This document shows positions 6,128-6,540 of a stretch of DNA of 6,540 bases, piece after piece. Origin of the DNA: Massilia sp. (GTDB taxonomy: Bacteria; Pseudomonadota; Gammaproteobacteria; Burkholderiales; Burkholderiaceae_D); assembly GCA_028291845.1 (NCBI GenBank), contig JAQGNM010000486.1:1-6540 (forward strand), given 5' to 3'. Under the pieces are notes generated by a model that did not search any database, had not been told where the DNA came from, and saw only the letters and a list, made by a program, of their open reading frames with translations. The first letter of the stretch is position 1. Every line of letters starts with the position of its first letter. The position numbers and the translations under genes are program-made.

Positions 6128-6133
6128 ATTGTA
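6128..6133 (-). promoter_or_regulatory. Candidate -10 box (TACAAT) for the ZIP gene
   Basis: The minus strand reads TACAAT, one mismatch from consensus, about 45 nt upstream of 6083. The -35 region at 17-bp spacing (CGCTAA) is weak. The spacer carries a repeated CTGCAC. No clear Zur or Fur box is seen. Confidence 0.4.
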
Positions 6134-6210
6134 CTGCACAGCTGCACCTATTAGCGGATCGGCAAGGTACGGCGACTTCCCACAGAGCACGAAACCGCCG
6201 CGACAGACGT

Positions 6211-6246
6211 AAAAAAACCCGGCAGACGAAGCTGCCGGGTTTTTTT
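6211..6246. terminator. Bidirectional intrinsic terminator
   Basis: AAAAAAACCCGGCAG (6211-6225) and CTGCCGGGTTTTTTT (6232-6246) are perfect 15-bp reverse complements around a 6-nt loop ACGAAG. The GC stem is 8 bp, flanked by seven A and seven T, so it works on either strand. It begins 10 nt after the stop codon of the minus-strand gene at the right edge and separates that gene from ZIP, showing the two are separate transcription units. Confidence 0.92.
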
Positions 6247-6256
6247 GTCGCCTTGA

Positions 6257-6540
6257 TTAATTGGTGGCGGTGAAAGGCAAGGTCTTGGTGGTCACGTAAC
6301 CAGGCGCCGAGGCGGCGATGGTGTAGATGCCCAGGCCCGGATTGAGCGCTGCCGTAGTGTTCCAGGTCAGAGGCTGACCGGCTTGCCACGTTGCCAGTGC
6401 CGGACGGGCCAGCGGCAACATGCTGAAACGTACCTTGCCGTCGGCCAGGTTGGACATGCGTGCATTGATCGTGAACAAGGGACCGTTCTCGAAGCTTTGC
6501 AAGGCGCTGCCAAATGGCGCTTCCACCGCGCTGGCTGGCA
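6257..6540 (-). CDS. C-terminal end of an unrecognised protein; runs off right edge
   Basis: The minus-strand frame is open from the window edge to a TAA at 6257-6259, showing the last 93 residues. The 5' end lies outside; the internal GTG at 6526 is unlikely to be the start since the frame continues upstream. The visible part is rich in Ala, Thr, Pro and aromatic residues and poor in charge. Alternating hydrophobic stretches such as GIYTIAASAPGYVTTKTLPF suggest beta strands of an immunoglobulin-like or similar domain, as in many secreted or surface proteins. That is an inference from composition only. No catalytic motif or membrane segment is seen. The strong terminator just after its stop supports it as a genuine gene end. 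Confidence 0.6.
   Translation of the reverse strand, partial: PASAVEAPFGSALQSFENGPLFTINARMSNLADGKVRFSMLPLARPALATWQAGQPLTWNTTAALNPGLGIYTIAASAPGYVTTKTLPFTATN

Overview
The window looks like a chromosomal segment from a GC-rich betaproteobacterium (Burkholderiales, most likely Oxalobacteraceae such as Massilia, Duganella or Janthinobacterium). This rests on high-GC codon use, on the xseB-ispA-dxs gene order, and on the Burkholderiales-like sequence of the Dxs N-terminus. The genus is an inference that could not be checked here. No tRNA, rRNA, CRISPR array, transposase or prophage gene is seen.

Left part (1-1855, minus strand): a tight operon xseB-ispA-dxs. XseB is the small subunit of exonuclease VII, IspA makes farnesyl diphosphate, and Dxs makes DXP, the entry compound of the MEP isoprenoid pathway. 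xseB and ispA overlap by 4 bp, and ispA and dxs abut with no gap. dxs runs off the left edge and has an in-frame TAG at codon 207. The same reading frame carries on beyond the TAG with recognisable Dxs sequence, so this is a single-base nonsense change or a sequencing error.

Middle (1856-5161): a divergent intergenic region of about 400 bp, then a plus-strand three-gene unit. It holds an orphan Rieske non-heme iron oxygenase alpha subunit, a 10-TM EamA/DMT transporter whose GTG start directly follows the Rieske TAG in the same frame, and a two-domain sulfurtransferase of the 3-mercaptopyruvate type (CGSGVTA). The spacing suggests cotranscription. The substrate of the oxygenase and the cargo of the transporter cannot be told from sequence.

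Right part (5162-6540): the whole gap between the convergent sulfurtransferase and ZIP genes is filled by a nested inverted-repeat element of about 135 bp. It has two perfect 12-bp arm pairs, one inside the other, around a small central hairpin. Next comes a minus-strand ZIP-family metal transporter with a His-rich loop and an awkward start codon. A strong A-tract/stem/T-tract terminator follows, then the 3' end of an unrecognised gene that runs off the right edge.

The most interesting items are the nested palindrome, the in-frame stop in dxs, the ZIP start-codon problem, and the uncharacterised Rieske-transporter-sulfurtransferase unit.
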